64,000 nt of DNA from UBA5018 sp044375975 (GTDB lineage: Bacteria > Cyanobacteriota > Cyanobacteriia > PCC-6307 > Cyanobiaceae), in NCBI GenBank assembly GCA_044375975.1, contig JBILLQ010000001.1, positions 72,866 to 136,865 on the forward strand, written 5' to 3'. Made by a program: the position numbers and the translations under genes. Numbering within the stretch: position 1 is the stretch's first letter; every line of letters begins with the position of its first letter. This document shows positions 33,463 through 42,019 of this stretch, one piece after another. Under the pieces are notes generated by a model, which saw only the letters and a list, made by a program, of their open reading frames with translations, was not told the origin of the DNA and did no database searches.

Positions 33463-34412
33463 CAGCGCAGGGTCCGCTGGCTCCCGGTCACCATCGTGCC
33501 GATACCGGCATCGGTGAATACCTCCAGCAGCAGGGCATGGGGCACGCGGCCATCCACAATGTGACCCGCCGCCACCCCCTGGGCCAGGGCGCGAATGCAG
33601 CACTCGGTCTTGGGGGTCATGCCGCCCTGCACCACCCGATCGGCGATCAGTTGCCTGGCCTCGCTGAGGCTGAGCTGACGTATCAAAGAGGCCGGGTCGT
33701 CCTTGTCGCGCAATATTCCCGGCGTATCGGTGAGCAGGATTAACTTCTCGGCCTGAAGCGCCGCCGCCAGCTCCCCGGCCACCGTATCGGCATTGATGTT
33801 GTGGGTCTGGCCATCGGCATCGGCGGCCACGCTGGAGATCACCGGGATGTAGCCAGCGGCGAGCAGGGGCTGCAGCACCGCGGGATTCACCGCCGCCACA
33901 TCCCCCACCAGGCCATGGCTGCCGTCACCAAAGCGGCGAGCCAACACCAGGGCACCATCGCTGCCGCAGAGCCCCACCGCCTTGCCGCCAACCCGGTGCA
34001 ATCCATTCACAATCTGCTTATTGACGCGCCCCGCCAGCACCATCTCCACCACGTCCATGGTGTCGGCGCAGGTGACCCGCAGGCCATCGCGGAACTGGGG
34101 TTCGATCGCCAGGCGATTCAGCCATTGGTTGATCTCCGGGCCGCCGCCATGCACAACCACCGGCTGCACCCCCACCGAGGCCAGCAGGGCCAGATCGCGG
34201 TACACCGCATCGCGCAGGTCGGCGCGCACCATCGCCGCGCCGCCATACTTCACCACCACCCGCCGGCCGGCAAAGCGCTGGATGTAGGGCAGTGCCTCGC
34301 TGAGCACCGAGACCCGCAGGCTGTCCTCTTGGTTGATCTGGGGATCTGAGCTCAAGGCCGCTGGAGATAGGGGAAGGCTGGAAAATACAGGTATCACAAT
34401 GGCTTCAGGCAT
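33462..34412 (-). CDS. argB: N-acetylglutamate kinase
   Basis: Phosphorylates N-acetylglutamate in arginine synthesis. In cyanobacteria it is the key target of PII, which relieves arginine inhibition. Motifs: VVVKYGGAAMVR, QPVVVHGGGPEINQWL, AADADGQTHNINADTVAGELAA, KLILLTDTPGILRD and GGMTPKTECCIRAL. From ATG 34412 there are about 30 residues before the conserved LSEALPYIQRF, longer than usual. It lies in a minus-strand operon with a DUF2854 gene upstream and a TPR/DUF3153 gene downstream. A PII paralog is encoded at 1363. Confidence 0.96.
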   Translation of the reverse strand: MPEAIVIPVFSSLPLSPAALSSDPQINQEDSLRVSVLSEALPYIQRFAGRRVVVKYGGAAMVRADLRDAVYRDLALLASVGVQPVVVHGGGPEINQWLNRLAIEPQFRDGLRVTCADTMDVVEMVLAGRVNKQIVNGLHRVGGKAVGLCGSDGALVLARRFGDGSHGLVGDVAAVNPAVLQPLLAAGYIPVISSVAADADGQTHNINADTVAGELAAALQAEKLILLTDTPGILRDKDDPASLIRQLSLSEARQLIADRVVQGGMTPKTECCIRALAQGVAAGHIVDGRVPHALLLEVFTDAGIGTMVTGSQRTLR

Positions 34413-34430
34413 GGCCTGGGGCGATGCAGG

Positions 34431-35111
34431 CTAGGGCTCTGCTCCAGAGGCTGGCGCCAGGGAATCGATTTGTGGCTCCGCCATAGGCTGATTTGGAGCC
34501 TCGATTTCAGTTAGGGGTTCAGCTGAGGAATCAGGTGAGGGCTGAGTTGGGGGCTCAGGTGAAGGCTCGGTTGGGACTGCGGGCAGCAGCTCCACGCGCA
34601 GCCGACCCGCCGCCTGGGGCTGGAGCTCCGCCCGCAGGCCAGGGCCAAAGAAGCGACCTAAGCGATGGCGCTGGGCCTGCCAGCGCTCCAGCGGCACAGC
34701 GGCGGTGAGGAAGCTGAGTCGCAACCCATAGCGACCGTCGCAGTCGAGTTCCTCGATGCTCAACAACTGTGGGGGCTGATCGTCATCCCAGAGCTTCAGC
34801 ACCTCCAGGGAGCTTTCCAAATGGGCCTTCTGGCCGTAGCGCCAGCGGGTCACATCGGCCAACAACTTCGCCAGCGCCGCGCTCTCCTCCTGCTCCCGCA
34901 GGGCCCGGTGCCGCTCCGGGGGGGTGAGCCGCTCCGCCGGCGGCAACTCCGAGGATTTCAGCGCCAGGCCAGCCAGCAGGATCGGAATGCCATAGAAGAT
35001 TGTCGGCAAACTGAGGTTTGGATTGCCGGTGGCGTAGCCAATCCAGCCGATCGTCGACAGAAGGGCGCCGGCAACCGTTACCAGGCTGGCGGGGGAGAAA
35101 AGTGCTTGCAT
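34431..35111 (-). CDS. DUF2854 family membrane-anchored protein
   Basis: 226-residue cyanobacterial/plastid-type protein of unknown role. ATG at 35111 is chosen because a GGAGG lies 8 bases upstream; an in-frame ATG at 35129 lacks such a site. Two hydrophobic segments near the N-terminus (SLVTVAGALLSTIGWIGYAT and SLPTIFYGIPILLAGLAL) are followed by a soluble domain with LEVLKLWDDDQPPQLLSIEE and a repetitive Pro/Ser/Glu tail. First gene of the operon with argB. Confidence 0.8.
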   Translation of the reverse strand: MQALFSPASLVTVAGALLSTIGWIGYATGNPNLSLPTIFYGIPILLAGLALKSSELPPAERLTPPERHRALREQEESAALAKLLADVTRWRYGQKAHLESSLEVLKLWDDDQPPQLLSIEELDCDGRYGLRLSFLTAAVPLERWQAQRHRLGRFFGPGLRAELQPQAAGRLRVELLPAVPTEPSPEPPTQPSPDSSAEPLTEIEAPNQPMAEPQIDSLAPASGAEP

Positions 35112-35176
35112 GGTGCCATCCTCCCGCACGTGGGAACCCCGCTGCCCACAGCCGAACCCAGAGCCAACGAACCAGG

Positions 35177-35407
35177 ATGACCGACACCCCTAGCCAGCCC
35201 CCTAGCCAAGCCAATAGCCAAACCAATAGCCAAACCGCTGACGCCAACCCCGCCAGCCGCGTCGCCCTGGTGAGTCAGCTACAGGCCGATCGGCTCTGGC
35301 TACTGCGCCAGATCGATTCGGGCCGCTGGAGTGAATGGCGCCTAGACCTGGCCGCCCTGGAACGGGAACTGGGCCAATTACTGGAACAGGTGGAACAAAT
35401 TAACTAA
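35177..35407 (+). CDS. Small coiled-coil-like protein, 76 residues
   Basis: Starts at ATG 35177, divergent from the DUF2854 gene. The first 30 residues are Ser/Gln/Thr/Asn-rich, coded by 12-bp repeats (AGCCAAACCAAT type). The conserved-looking part is VSQLQADRLWLLRQIDSGRW followed by LAALERELGQLLEQVEQI, two amphipathic helices. This is likely a cyanobacterial conserved small protein, but no named family is recognised. Confidence 0.6.
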   Translation: MTDTPSQPPSQANSQTNSQTADANPASRVALVSQLQADRLWLLRQIDSGRWSEWRLDLAALERELGQLLEQVEQIN

Positions 35408-35764
35408 ATCTGCTGAACTGAACCTGCTGCATTTAACCCCACTGGGCGGGTCCAGTTCACAGATTTCACAAGCCAAGTCAAACCGATTAAACCTGCTGAA
35501 TCAGCCAAGTTAAATCTGCTGGACCAAACCCGCTGCACTGGACCGATGAACTAAACCTGCTGGGCGAGCCCAATTCACAGATTCCATGAAACAGTGAACC
35601 CGATTAACCGAACTGGCCCGATTAGCCGCACTGACCCGATTAGCCGCACTGGCCGAATTAGCCTAAGTAAAATATAGATAGCCTCGCCGCAGCTAGTCAC
35701 CATAGCCGCAGCATACCTTGTCCTATCCACAATCCAATCAGCCTAGCTGCGACCTGATCAGTGG
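35408..35764. repeat. Intergenic degenerate repeats (18-bp and related)
   Basis: 357 bases with no gene. Words such as AAACCTGCTG, GATTAACC and CAGATTTC/CAGATTCC recur. The clearest block, about 35615-35675, has three copies of an 18-bp CTGGCCCGATTAGCCGCA-like unit. The stretch ends at the left end of the IS200/IS605 element. Confidence 0.7.
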
Positions 35765-35783
35765 CTGTTTTGGGATACAAACC

Positions 35784-35799
35784 CCGTCCTTTAGGACGG
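35784..35799. repeat. IS left-end hairpin
   Basis: 6-bp perfect stem with loop TTTA; it overlaps the tnpA stop codon, as is typical of the left end recognised by TnpA in this family. Confidence 0.85.
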
Positions 35800-36170
35800 C
35801 TTTTCCTGAGCCTCCCCATACTCCCTGAGCCGTTCAATCGGGGCACCGCCATCGGAAGCGGCGAAGTAGTTGGGCGTCCAGAGGTGTGCGCCACGGGCTG
35901 CCAGCTCAGGGAACTCCTGGCGCAGCATCCGACTGCTGACGCCCTTGAGGTGGTTCACCAGCGTCGAGACCAAGAGCGTCGGCGGGTACTCGACCAGCAG
36001 CTGCCCGTCCTCCACCATCAGCAAAGTTGTTCGCCTCGCCGTTAAGCTCCAACAGCTAGAAACCCATCTTCTGGGCGACGCCCAGACAGACCCCGTGCAT
36101 TCGCTCCAGTGCAGCGCCGCCTAAGCTTTTTTTGCGGCAGTTGGAAACAAAGGACAAGGGAATAATCAGC
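35791..36170 (-). pseudogene. tnpA: tnpA, Y1 HUH transposase remnant
   Basis: Reading the minus strand, FVSNCRKKSLGG and ALERMHGVCLGVAQKMGF match the first half of IS200-type TnpA, then a TAG stop at 36056-36058. The same frame resumes with LLELNGEANNF, where the family has LLEFNGEADHVH, so the catalytic HUH is gone. After a shift the other frame gives LLVEYPPTLLVSTLVNHLKG, MLRQEFPELAARGAHLW and NYFAASDGGAPIERLREY with the probable nucleophile Tyr. The N-terminus is also eroded. It cannot encode an active transposase. Confidence 0.88.
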
Positions 36171-36234
36171 CCCGAAATGCTGTGTCTACCTCGTTTAAGT
36201 GGTGGTTGTGCCATTGCACCGCAACGTTGGCATG

Positions 36235-37453
36235 ATGGTTGGTGTGAAGCAACGCTACCGCTACCGCCTCTACCCGCACCCCCATCAACAGCTGGCGCTG
36301 GCAAAGGCGTTTGGCTGTGCGCGGGTGGTCTGGAACGACGCCCTGGCCAAGAGCCGTGAGCTTTACGCCGCAGGCGAGAAGACCAGCTACCCGGTGCTGG
36401 CAAAGCTCTGCATCACCCAGGCCAAGCAAACCCCTGAGCGCTCCTGGCTGTCAGACCCCAGCAATGTGGTGCTGCAGCAGTCCGTACGCGAGCTGGATCA
36501 GGCGTTCCGCAACTGGTGGGCCAGCCTGAGCGGCAAGCGCAAAGGACCGAAAGTGAAGCCTCCTCGCTTTAAAAAGCGTCGTGGGGCTCAGTCGATCCGC
36601 TTCATGTCCCACGTCTTCCGCACTGGAGAGCGGTCGCTGACCCTGGGGCAAGATCGGCACTGTCCCGATCGAGTGGAGCCGGGATATGCCATCAGATCCC
36701 AGCAGCGTCACGGTCATTCGTGACGCCAGCGGGCGCTACTTCGCCAGCTTTGTGGTTGAGGTGGAGCCAACGCCCCTACCTGCCAACGGCAAAGCGATTG
36801 GCATCGACATGGGTTTGGCATCCCTCGCCGTCACTTCAGCCGGTGAAAAGATCGCCCCGCCGAAGTTTCTGCGCTCTGCGCTGAAGCGTCTGCGGCGGCT
36901 GCAGCGGCACCTTAAGCACAAGCAAAAGGGTTCCAATCGCTTGGCGGCTTCCAGGCGGCAGGTGGCAAAACTCCACGCCACCATCGCAGACAAGCGCCTC
37001 GATTTTTTGCATCAGCTCTCGACCCGCATCATCCGTGAGAACCAAACGTTGGTGCTGGAAGACCTGAATGTGTCGGGGATGCTCAAAAACAGGAAGCTGG
37101 CCCGCTCGATCGCCGATGCCGGCTGGCGGCAGTTCCGAACCCTACTGGAGGCCAAGGCGGCGCAATACGGCAGGCAGCTGGTGGTCATCAACCGATGGCT
37201 GCCCACCAGTCAGGTGTGCTCAACCTGCGGACACCACGACGGTAAAAAAGGGCTGTCGATTCGGCAATGGCAGTGCCCGAGTTGCGGAGCGGTTCACGAC
37301 CGCGACATCAATGCTGCTTTGAACATCCTCGCCGCCGGACTGGCGGAGAGTCAAAACGGACGTGGAGCCGCGCATAAGTCCACCGCTTTGGTGGCAGCAG
37401 GCTGGGAAGCGCCAACCCACCCGATCGCTGAAGCACCCTCATGCGCAGCGTAG
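36235..37453 (+). pseudogene. tnpB: tnpB with a single-base frameshift (RNA-guided nuclease family)
   Basis: The first frame (from ATG 36235, VKQRYRYRLYPHPHQQLALA, helical N-lobe) runs to stop at 36721-36723. The second frame carries the rest: KIGTVPIEWSRD, RuvC-I GIDMGLASLAVTS, RuvC-II LVLEDLNVSGM, zinc finger CSTCG...CPSCG and RuvC-III HDRDINAALNI. Removing one G from the GGGG at 36645-36648 fuses the frames as LTLGKIGTVPIEW. All catalytic acids and zinc cysteines are intact, so the break looks recent, is a sequencing slip, or is bypassed by ribosomal frameshifting. Confidence 0.9.
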
Positions 37454-37462
37454 AAGGAATCT

Positions 37463-37478
37463 CCGCCGTTCACGGCGG
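37463..37478. repeat. IS right-end hairpin
   Basis: 6-bp perfect stem with loop TTCA, shortly before GGAGGAAGTCAA. In TnpB elements the guide RNA usually ends here, so an omega-RNA covering the tnpB 3' end would be expected. Confidence 0.8.
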
Positions 37479-37509
37479 GGAGGAAGTCAATAGCCAAACC
37501 GAACTCAAC

Positions 37510-38031
37510 TCAGAACGGGATATCGTCGTCGCCCTCGGGCAGATCGGGCACCAGCGGCGAGGTGTTCCAAGTGGGGGCCTGCACGGGAGCCGGCGCCGCC
37601 TCGGGGCGCGGGGCGTAGCTGCCTCGGCCGGGGCCGGGGCCGGGTGCAGGGGAGGTGCCGTAGGCGGAGTTGGCCAGGGAGCCCTGGGGCGCCGCTGGCG
37701 CGGTGGCCGCCGGGCCGGTGGCATCGGCCGCCGCCAGCGGATGCAACCGGCTGAGGGTGAATTCAGCTCGCTTTTCCTTGATCCCGTCCTTGCGGGTCAC
37801 CGTGTTAATCCGCAGCCGACCCTCAATCACCAGGCGCTGGCCCACCTGCACCCGATTTTGCAGATCCTGAGCCAGATTGCCCAAGCCCACCACCTTGAGC
37901 TGACCCGGCGGATCGTCTGGCCTGAGGCCATCGAAGCGCACGGCCATCTCGGCAATGGGCATCTGGTTGTCCTGGGTGTAGCGCACCTGGGGAGCCTCCA
38001 GGACATCCACCTCCAGCAAACAGTGATTCAC
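37510..38031 (-). CDS. ssb: Single-stranded DNA-binding protein
   Basis: OB-fold protein coating single-stranded DNA in replication and repair. GTG at 38031 is chosen because a GGAG lies 6 bases upstream and the protein then begins (M)NHCLLEVDVLEAPQVRYTQ, as in other cyanobacterial SSBs. The OB core ends near FTLSRLHPL. A Gly/Pro/Ala-rich linker leads to the acidic tip DDDIPF that docks partner proteins. An IS200/IS605 element ends 20 bases downstream of the stop. Confidence 0.94.
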   Translation of the reverse strand: MNHCLLEVDVLEAPQVRYTQDNQMPIAEMAVRFDGLRPDDPPGQLKVVGLGNLAQDLQNRVQVGQRLVIEGRLRINTVTRKDGIKEKRAEFTLSRLHPLAAADATGPAATAPAAPQGSLANSAYGTSPAPGPGPGRGSYAPRPEAAPAPVQAPTWNTSPLVPDLPEGDDDIPF

Positions 38032-38063
38032 GCCCCGCTCCTGCAATCCCTTTTCCCATCCTG

Positions 38064-38936
38064 ATGCACGACCCCGCCGGGCGCCAGCCTTTGCGGCTGT
38101 GGCTGATTGCCGGCACCGGCGAGGGCCCGCGACTAGCCAGCCAGCTACTGGAGCGGGGTTGGCGGTTGGAGGTGAGCGTGGTCACCGAGGCGGCCAGCCT
38201 TGCCTATCCCGCCCATCGCCGACTGCACCTGCTGGTAGGCGCCCTGGCCGGTAGCGCCGCCATCCGCCAGCAGCTGGCGGCGGCGGCGCTAGATGGCCAG
38301 CCCTATGCCGCCGTGGTGGATGCCAGCCATCCCTTTGCCAGCCAGATCAGTCACCAACTAGCTGCAGCACTGCAACAGCAGATAGCCAATCGGCCCACCG
38401 GGCCGCAGCCAGCCCAGCCGCTGCTGTTGCGGCTGGTGCGGCCCCTGCTCAGCAGCCCAGACGACCGGCTGCTGGTGAATTTGAAGGCCCTGGCCCGCCA
38501 CCGCCTGACCGGCCGACGACTGCTAATGGCGATTGGCGCCCGCCAACTGGCCGAGGCGGTGGCCCTCAGCCCCGGAGCCCTGCACCACGCCAGGTTGCTG
38601 CCAAATCCCGAGGCGCTGCAGCGGGCGATGGCGGCGGGGATCGCGCCCCAGCGGCTGGCCTGCCTCAGGCCCGGTGTTAGCGGGGAAGCGGCGCTACTGG
38701 CCGCCCTGCTGCGCCGCTGGCGCATCGATGCGATCCTCTGCCGCCAATCGGGCGGTATCACCGAAACCCTCTGGCATCAGCTGGCCGCCAGCCAGGGCTG
38801 CGAACTGCTGCTGCTGCAGCGGCCCGCCGATCCAGCGGCGGTGCTCGGCCTGGCAGAGGCCGAACTGCTCAGCCAACTTGAACTGCTGCGCCAGCAGCTA
38901 CTGGCGCAGCTGCCGGGTCAGCCGCAGGAGTTCTAG
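38064..38936 (+). CDS. cobK: Precorrin-6A reductase CobK/CbiJ
   Basis: NADPH-dependent reductase in cobalamin ring synthesis. The 290 residues include the opening LWLIAGTGEGPRLASQLL, VVDASHPFASQISHQL (family signature) and the late RIDAILCRQSGGITETLW, equivalent to the conserved S/KxSGG motif. It is divergent from ssb (32-base gap) and convergent with the adenosine kinase gene; the two stop codons overlap in a shared CTAG. Confidence 0.93.
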   Translation: MHDPAGRQPLRLWLIAGTGEGPRLASQLLERGWRLEVSVVTEAASLAYPAHRRLHLLVGALAGSAAIRQQLAAAALDGQPYAAVVDASHPFASQISHQLAAALQQQIANRPTGPQPAQPLLLRLVRPLLSSPDDRLLVNLKALARHRLTGRRLLMAIGARQLAEAVALSPGALHHARLLPNPEALQRAMAAGIAPQRLACLRPGVSGEAALLAALLRRWRIDAILCRQSGGITETLWHQLAASQGCELLLLQRPADPAAVLGLAEAELLSQLELLRQQLLAQLPGQPQEF

Positions 38937-39943
38937 GCGGCCGGGGGGTGGTGGGCGGCCACCAGCTCCTTCAGCGACTGCTGGGGCCGCGGGCCCAGTT
39001 GGGTAACCACCTGGCCGGCACAGAGGGAGCCGAGTTCACCGCAGCGGGCCAAATCCTGCCCCTGGGTATAGGCGTGTAGAAAACCAGCCGCGTAGAGATC
39101 GCCGGCCCCGGTAGTGTCCACCAGCTCCCCCAGCCGCACCGCCGCAATGCTGATCGTCTGGTCGCCGCTGAGAATTAAAGAGCCCTGCTCACTGCGGGTA
39201 AGCGCCGCGATGCGGCAGCGCCCGCGCACCTGGGTGAGCGCCGCTTCAAAGCTGTCGGCTTGATATAGCGAACAAATCTCTGTCTCGTTGGCGAACAGGA
39301 TGTCCACATGGCCATCCACCAGCTCCTGGAAGCTATCGCGGTGGCGTTCCACACAGAAGGCATCCGAGAGACTCAGCGCCACCTCGCCGCCATGGGCCCG
39401 AGCCACCTCAGCGGCGGCGATGAAGGCCCGCTTGGCGGCCTCGCTATCCCATAGATAGCCCTCAAGGTAGAGAAGTTTGGCCTGGGCCACCAAATCCAGA
39501 TCCAGATCGGCCGGATCCAACCCCACCGATGCCCCCAGGTAGGTGCACATGGTGCGCTGGGCATCGGGGGTCACCAGGATCAAGCAGCGGGCCGTGCTGG
39601 GCCCACTGCTGGCGGCGGGGGTATCAAAGCGGGCACCCACCGAGCGAATGTCGTGGGCAAAGATGGCCCCCAGCTGGTCATCGCGAACGCGGCCAATGAA
39701 GCCAGCCCTACCACCCAATTGGGCGATGCCGGCCAAGGTATTGGCGGCCGAGCCGCCGGAGGTCTCCAAGCCAGGGCCGACGCTGGCGTAGAGCAGCTCA
39801 GCTTGCCGCTCATCCACCAGGGCCATGGTGCCCTTGTGGAGGCCATGCTCATGCAGGAAGCCCTCGTCGGCCTGCACAAGTACATCGACGATGGCGTTGC
39901 CGATGCCGACGACATCAAAGCGCTTCTCAGCTGGGCTGGTCAT
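38933..39943 (-). CDS. Adenosine kinase / PfkB-family carbohydrate kinase
   Basis: Ribokinase-fold kinase of 336 residues. VVGIGNAIVDVLVQ opens the fold, GGSAANTLAGIAQLGG is PfkB signature 1 and VDTTGAGDLYAAGFLHAY is signature 2 with the catalytic Asp in GAGD. Sequence flavour (FLHEHGLHKGTMALVDE) is that of bacterial adenosine kinase-like proteins, but ribose or nucleoside specificity cannot be fixed from sequence. Downstream of purA on the same strand, so purine salvage is a reasonable context. Confidence 0.87.
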   Translation of the reverse strand: MTSPAEKRFDVVGIGNAIVDVLVQADEGFLHEHGLHKGTMALVDERQAELLYASVGPGLETSGGSAANTLAGIAQLGGRAGFIGRVRDDQLGAIFAHDIRSVGARFDTPAASSGPSTARCLILVTPDAQRTMCTYLGASVGLDPADLDLDLVAQAKLLYLEGYLWDSEAAKRAFIAAAEVARAHGGEVALSLSDAFCVERHRDSFQELVDGHVDILFANETEICSLYQADSFEAALTQVRGRCRIAALTRSEQGSLILSGDQTISIAAVRLGELVDTTGAGDLYAAGFLHAYTQGQDLARCGELGSLCAGQVVTQLGPRPQQSLKELVAAHHPPAA

Positions 39944-40072
39944 GAAGGGGGCGGAAGATCACGGTTACTGAGCCAGGCTGCTACCTCGGCGGGCTGGCGA
40001 GGCCGGCTAGGCAGCTAAAAATCACCTAAGCGGCGATGCATTAAAAGATCTCACCGCTGGGCAGGATGGCCC

Positions 40073-41392
40073 TCAGACGCTGAGCAGGGCCCGTTTGGGG
40101 CCGTGGATCGGGTCTTCCACCACGATCGTTTGATCCCGATCAGCCCCCAGGGAAACGATCGCGATCGGCACCTCCATCAGATCGGCCAGGAAGCGCAGAT
40201 AGCTCATCGCCGTGGCGGGGAGATCCTCAAGGGCACGGCAATCGGCCGTGGAGGTTTGCCAGCCAGGCAATGCCTCATAAATTGGCTTGCAGCGGGCAAA
40301 TTCGTCGCCGCTACTGGGGAAGTACTCAATGCGCTGGCCGTCTAACTCATAGGCCACGCACACCTGAATCTCATCGAGTTCATCGAGCACGTCGAGCTTG
40401 GTGATCGCCAGGCAATCCAAACCATTCACCTGCACCGCATAGCGACCGATCACGCCGTCAAACCAACCGCAGCGGCGGCGGCGGCCTGTGGTGGTACCGA
40501 ACTCGCCACCCCGGTCGCAGAGATGGTCGTTGAGGCTGCCCTGCAACTCGGTGGGGAAGGGCCCTTCACCAACTCTGGTGGTGTAGGCCTTGGCCACGCC
40601 GATCACCCGATCGATCAGGGTGGGGCCCACGCCGGCGCCGATGCAGGCCCCGCCACTCACCGGATTGGAGGAGGTGACATAGGGGTAGGTGCCGTGGTCT
40701 AAATCGAGCAGGGTGCCCTGGGCCCCCTCAAACAAGATGTTTTTGCGGGCCCGGGCGGCCTGATGGATGGCCCTGGTGCAGTCCACCACGTGGGGGGCCA
40801 GGCGCTGGCCATAGCCGATGTATTCGGCCACGACGCTTTCGAAATCCAGCGGTTCTAGGCCGTAGAGCTTTTGCAAAATCTCGTTCTTCTCGGCCAGGGG
40901 GCCGGCGAGGCGATCGCGCAGCAACGCCTCATCAAGGATGTCGAGGATGCGAATGCCGTTGCGTTGCGACTTATCGGCGTAGGTGGGGCCAATGCCCCGG
41001 CCGGTGGTGCCGATGCGCCGATCGCCCCGCTGCTGTTCCATCGCCAGGTCGAGCAGCCGGTGGTACGGCATGGTCACGTGGGCCGTGGAGGCCAGCCGCA
41101 GACCCTGCACGCCGATGCCATTGGCGGCCAGCATGTCCAGCTCAGTGAGCATCACCTTCGGGTCGACCACCGTGCCAGAACCGATCAGACAGGTGGTGTC
41201 TGGATAGAGAATTCCGGAGGGGATCAGGTGCAGCTTGAGCACCTTGTTGTCGACCACGATTGTGTGGCCGGCATTCACACCACCCTGGTAGCGCACCACC
41301 ACATCGGCGGAGCGGCTCAGCAGATCTGTGATCTTGCCCTTCCCCTCGTCGCCCCACTGTGCACCGATGACGACAACATTGGCCAAGAACAC
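40073..41392 (-). CDS. purA: Adenylosuccinate synthetase
   Basis: Joins IMP and aspartate using GTP, first committed step to AMP. It is 439 residues with a GTG start at 41392. VVIGAQWGDEGKGKITDLL is the GTP site and YQGGVNAGHTIV with HLIPSGIL follow. GTTGRGIGPTYADK and GVGPTLIDRVIGVAKAYTTRVGEGPFPTEL are family signatures, ending in TTGRRRRCGWFD and DELDEIQVC. Preceded by psb27 and its terminator. Confidence 0.97.
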   Translation of the reverse strand: MFLANVVVIGAQWGDEGKGKITDLLSRSADVVVRYQGGVNAGHTIVVDNKVLKLHLIPSGILYPDTTCLIGSGTVVDPKVMLTELDMLAANGIGVQGLRLASTAHVTMPYHRLLDLAMEQQRGDRRIGTTGRGIGPTYADKSQRNGIRILDILDEALLRDRLAGPLAEKNEILQKLYGLEPLDFESVVAEYIGYGQRLAPHVVDCTRAIHQAARARKNILFEGAQGTLLDLDHGTYPYVTSSNPVSGGACIGAGVGPTLIDRVIGVAKAYTTRVGEGPFPTELQGSLNDHLCDRGGEFGTTTGRRRRCGWFDGVIGRYAVQVNGLDCLAITKLDVLDELDEIQVCVAYELDGQRIEYFPSSGDEFARCKPIYEALPGWQTSTADCRALEDLPATAMSYLRFLADLMEVPIAIVSLGADRDQTIVVEDPIHGPKRALLSV

Positions 41393-41439
41393 CGCGGCCC
41401 GCAGCCGCTACTGAGCACAACCTGAGAGCCTCTCAGAGC

Positions 41440-41466
41440 AAAGGCCCGTTCGTCAAAGAAACGGGC
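41440..41466 (-). terminator. Hairpin between psb27 and purA
   Basis: GCCCGTT at 41444-41450 pairs with AACGGGC at 41460-41466, with a CTTTG after the stem on the minus strand. Probable weak terminator for psb27. Confidence 0.5.
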
Positions 41467-41492
41467 TGTCAGGGCCCCAGCAGAACCGGCGA

Positions 41493-41984
41493 TCAGGCGC
41501 CGCGCACCACGTTGGCCTCAGCCTTTTTCAGCTCCTTGCCAATCCGCTCCTTCAGGGCATCGGGCAGGGGGCGGTTGGGATAGTTGGTGTAGTGGCCGGC
41601 CAGGGAGTTGAGCGCCGTCTGCATGGTGGTGAACGAGCCCAGGCCATTCACCGCCTGGCGCGGGCGATAGCGGGCCATGTAGTCCATGATCAAGGAGCGG
41701 GCCTCGGTTTCAGCCTCGGAGCGACCGGGATCGCTGGAAGCCAGGGAGATCGTGGACAGCAGCGAATTGGCCACCGCCACCGTGTCTTCCACGTAGTTGC
41801 CGGTCATCGCCGTGTTGGCGCCACTGCAGCCGCTGAGCACCAGGCAAAGCACCAGGCAGAGGCCAACCACCGCCCGGCCCATGCCCGGGCTGCCGATGCC
41901 AAGGCTGCCCACGCCGAGGGAGCCCATGCCAGCGTTCAACCAGCGAGATACCCACCGCTGGAACGACGAGAACAGGCTGGCCAT
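41493..41984 (-). CDS. psb27: Photosystem II assembly lipoprotein Psb27
   Basis: Lumenal lipoprotein that binds CP43 and assists assembly of the manganese cluster in photosystem II. Lipobox LVLSGC places the lipidated Cys at residue 53. The mature domain carries NYVEDTVAVANSLLS, EARSLIMDYMARYRPR and LNSLAGHYTNYPNRPLPDAL, the Psb27 four-helix signature. The leader is too long because residues 19-38 are five-residue Gly repeats (GVGSL type, 15-bp DNA units). Translation could start at the internal ATG 41927 or 41882. Confidence 0.94.
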   Translation of the reverse strand: MASLFSSFQRWVSRWLNAGMGSLGVGSLGIGSPGMGRAVVGLCLVLCLVLSGCSGANTAMTGNYVEDTVAVANSLLSTISLASSDPGRSEAETEARSLIMDYMARYRPRQAVNGLGSFTTMQTALNSLAGHYTNYPNRPLPDALKERIGKELKKAEANVVRGA

Positions 41985-42019
41985 GGGCGGGGTGCGGATG
42001 GCGGGATCCTAGGTGGCGC

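Larger units (their letters stand above)
35765..37490. mobile_element. IS200/IS605-family element, decayed
   Basis: Divergent tnpA (minus) and tnpB (plus) bounded by subterminal hairpins: CCGTCC-TTTA-GGACGG at 35784-35799 on the left and CCGCCG-TTCA-CGGCGG at 37463-37478 on the right, the latter followed by GGAGGAAGTCAA. Ends are approximate because this family makes no target duplication. Both genes are damaged: tnpA has an in-frame stop and has lost its HUH motif, and tnpB has a one-base frameshift. It sits just downstream of ssb. Confidence 0.85.

Noticed and set aside
37510..38046. Possible cobalamin riboswitch before cobK
   Set aside because: Only 32 bases separate ssb and cobK starts, too few for such an element.
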